64,000 bases of DNA from Thermopolyspora flexuosa (GTDB taxonomy: Bacteria; Actinomycetota; Actinomycetes; Streptosporangiales; Streptosporangiaceae), in NCBI RefSeq assembly GCF_006716785.1, contig NZ_VFPQ01000001.1, forward strand, positions 3,658,001-3,722,000, read 5' to 3'. Positions within the stretch are counted from its first letter, which is position 1. Each line of letters starts with the position of its first letter. Made by a program: the position numbers and the translations under genes. The notes under the pieces are model-generated. The model worked only from the letters and a program-made list of their open reading frames with translations, had not been told where the DNA came from and did not search any database. Shown here piece by piece: positions 63,432-64,000 of this stretch.

Positions 63432-63648
63432 GGCTACTCCTCGGTGGGTCGTGACGGACTGTCTCAAGGCTATCGACTCCGCGGCCACGTCCGCGCCGCG
63501 AATTTCGCGCCAGGCATCGGCATCCCGCCGGAGGCGGGCGTTCCGTTGCACGGCAGCCTAACCGGCCCGGTCATCGGCGCGGTCGCGACACGATCACCGG
63601 TCGGTCATCGGCCCCCTGCGCCGATGCGCGCCCTCCGGTACGGCGGGC

Positions 63649-64000
63649 TCACCCGGCCACGCCGAGCGCGAGCAGACAGCCTCCGGCGATCACCGCGGCC
63701 ACGGCGAGCGCGCACAGCCGGGACCGGAGCCTGCGCCGCAGCGCGAGGACGAGGCCGAGCAGCAGCAGCGTCACGGCGAGCGCGGGCCAGGGCAGGAAGC
63801 CCGGGACGGCGCCGGGCAGGCCGGGCAGCGCCCGGCCGCCGACGTCGGCGAGGAGCACCCCGGCGATCGCCCCGGCCGCGACGTCGGCGCCGAGCCCCGC
63901 GCCGCGTGCCGCGTACCCGGCCAGGCCGAAGCCGACGAGCACGAGCAGCAGGATGTTGAGGCTGTCCGGATCGCCGCCGAGCGCGTCCCGGGCGTGCCCG
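63649..64000 (-). CDS. Small integral membrane protein (5' end beyond window)
   Basis: C-terminal 116 codons of a hydrophobic protein with about four membrane segments (SLNILLLVLVGFGLAGYAA; ADVAAGAIAGVLLADVG; WPALAVTLLLLGLVLALRR; RLCALAVAAVIAGGCLLALGV). The frame is open to the edge. No family recognised; the Gly/Ala-rich helices resemble small multi-pass proteins of unknown role. The 217 bp to proS contain no gene. Confidence 0.55.
   Translation of the reverse strand, partial: GHARDALGGDPDSLNILLLVLVGFGLAGYAARGAGLGADVAAGAIAGVLLADVGGRALPGLPGAVPGFLPWPALAVTLLLLGLVLALRRRLRSRLCALAVAAVIAGGCLLALGVAG

Noticed and set aside
63432-63648. T-box leader upstream of proS
   Set aside because: No T-box sequence or specifier hairpin; the region is short and GC-rich.

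Overview
This is a chromosomal window from a high-GC actinobacterium, most likely of the Streptosporangiales (the Thermobispora/Streptosporangium part of the phylum). I infer this from the strong G/C third-position bias, actinobacteria-specific genes (DUF3046, clgR, CGNR zinc finger, DUF397/DUF5753 pair, DUF4439, RecA with PafBC and LexA control) and a gene order that follows the conserved actinobacterial block proS / rimP-nusA-ylxR-infB / rbfA-nrnA-truB-ribF-rpsO-pnp-pepR-dapB / dapA-rnj / ftsK-rimO-pgsA-cinA-clgR / recA-recX. I cannot name the species from sequence alone.

Layout. 1-2.1 kb: 3' part of a glutamate-type ABC importer (binding protein, two permeases). 2.4-7.2 kb: RNase Y, recX, recA with two recognisable DNA-damage control sites, and DUF3046. 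7.3-11.9 kb: the very large helicase Lhr behind a PafBC-like start site. 11.9-19.1 kb: accessory genes (I36 protease-inhibitor homologue, an HTH-STAND NTPase with a damaged P-loop and no WD40 repeats, a VanX-type dipeptidase, two ROK regulators, an Rrf2 regulator) lying between lhr and the Nei-like glycosylase that usually neighbours it. 20.0-27.2 kb: conserved clgR, cinA, pgsA, rimO, a RodZ-like HTH membrane protein and ftsK. 27.4-35.6 kb: accessory cargo (PfkB kinase, a lower-GC WhiJ-type HTH/DUF397 island, a divergent Rrf2 / SDR-MFS unit with two identical-type operators, IclR, a Ser/Thr kinase). 35.6-38.6 kb: rnj and dapA, the latter behind a leader that carries a Lys-rich mini-ORF, hairpins and a U-rich intrinsic terminator. 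38.8-45.6 kb: GntR, a diiron ferritin-like protein, EamA and MocR genes whose start codons overlap head to head, a CGNR regulator, GNAT and menA. 45.6-60.3 kb: the long minus-strand housekeeping run dapB to rimP (lysine/DAP synthesis, RNA decay, riboflavin, ribosome maturation, translation initiation). 60.5-64 kb: two DUF4439-type genes, proS and a truncated membrane protein at the edge.

How it fits together. The minus-strand backbone is almost entirely RNA and protein synthesis (PNPase, RNase J, RNase Y, NusA, IF-2, RbfA, RimP, RimO, TruB, S15, ProRS) plus DNA repair (RecA, RecX, Lhr, Nei). Accessory genes are mostly regulators sitting beside the gene they probably control. A recurring feature is a TANNNT-like -10 element only 5-8 bp before the start codon, suggesting leaderless mRNAs for at least seven genes. 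The strongest lead for something undescribed is the dapA leader at 38.4-38.6 kb; the second is the pair of DNA-damage promoter motifs placed in front of both recA and lhr.
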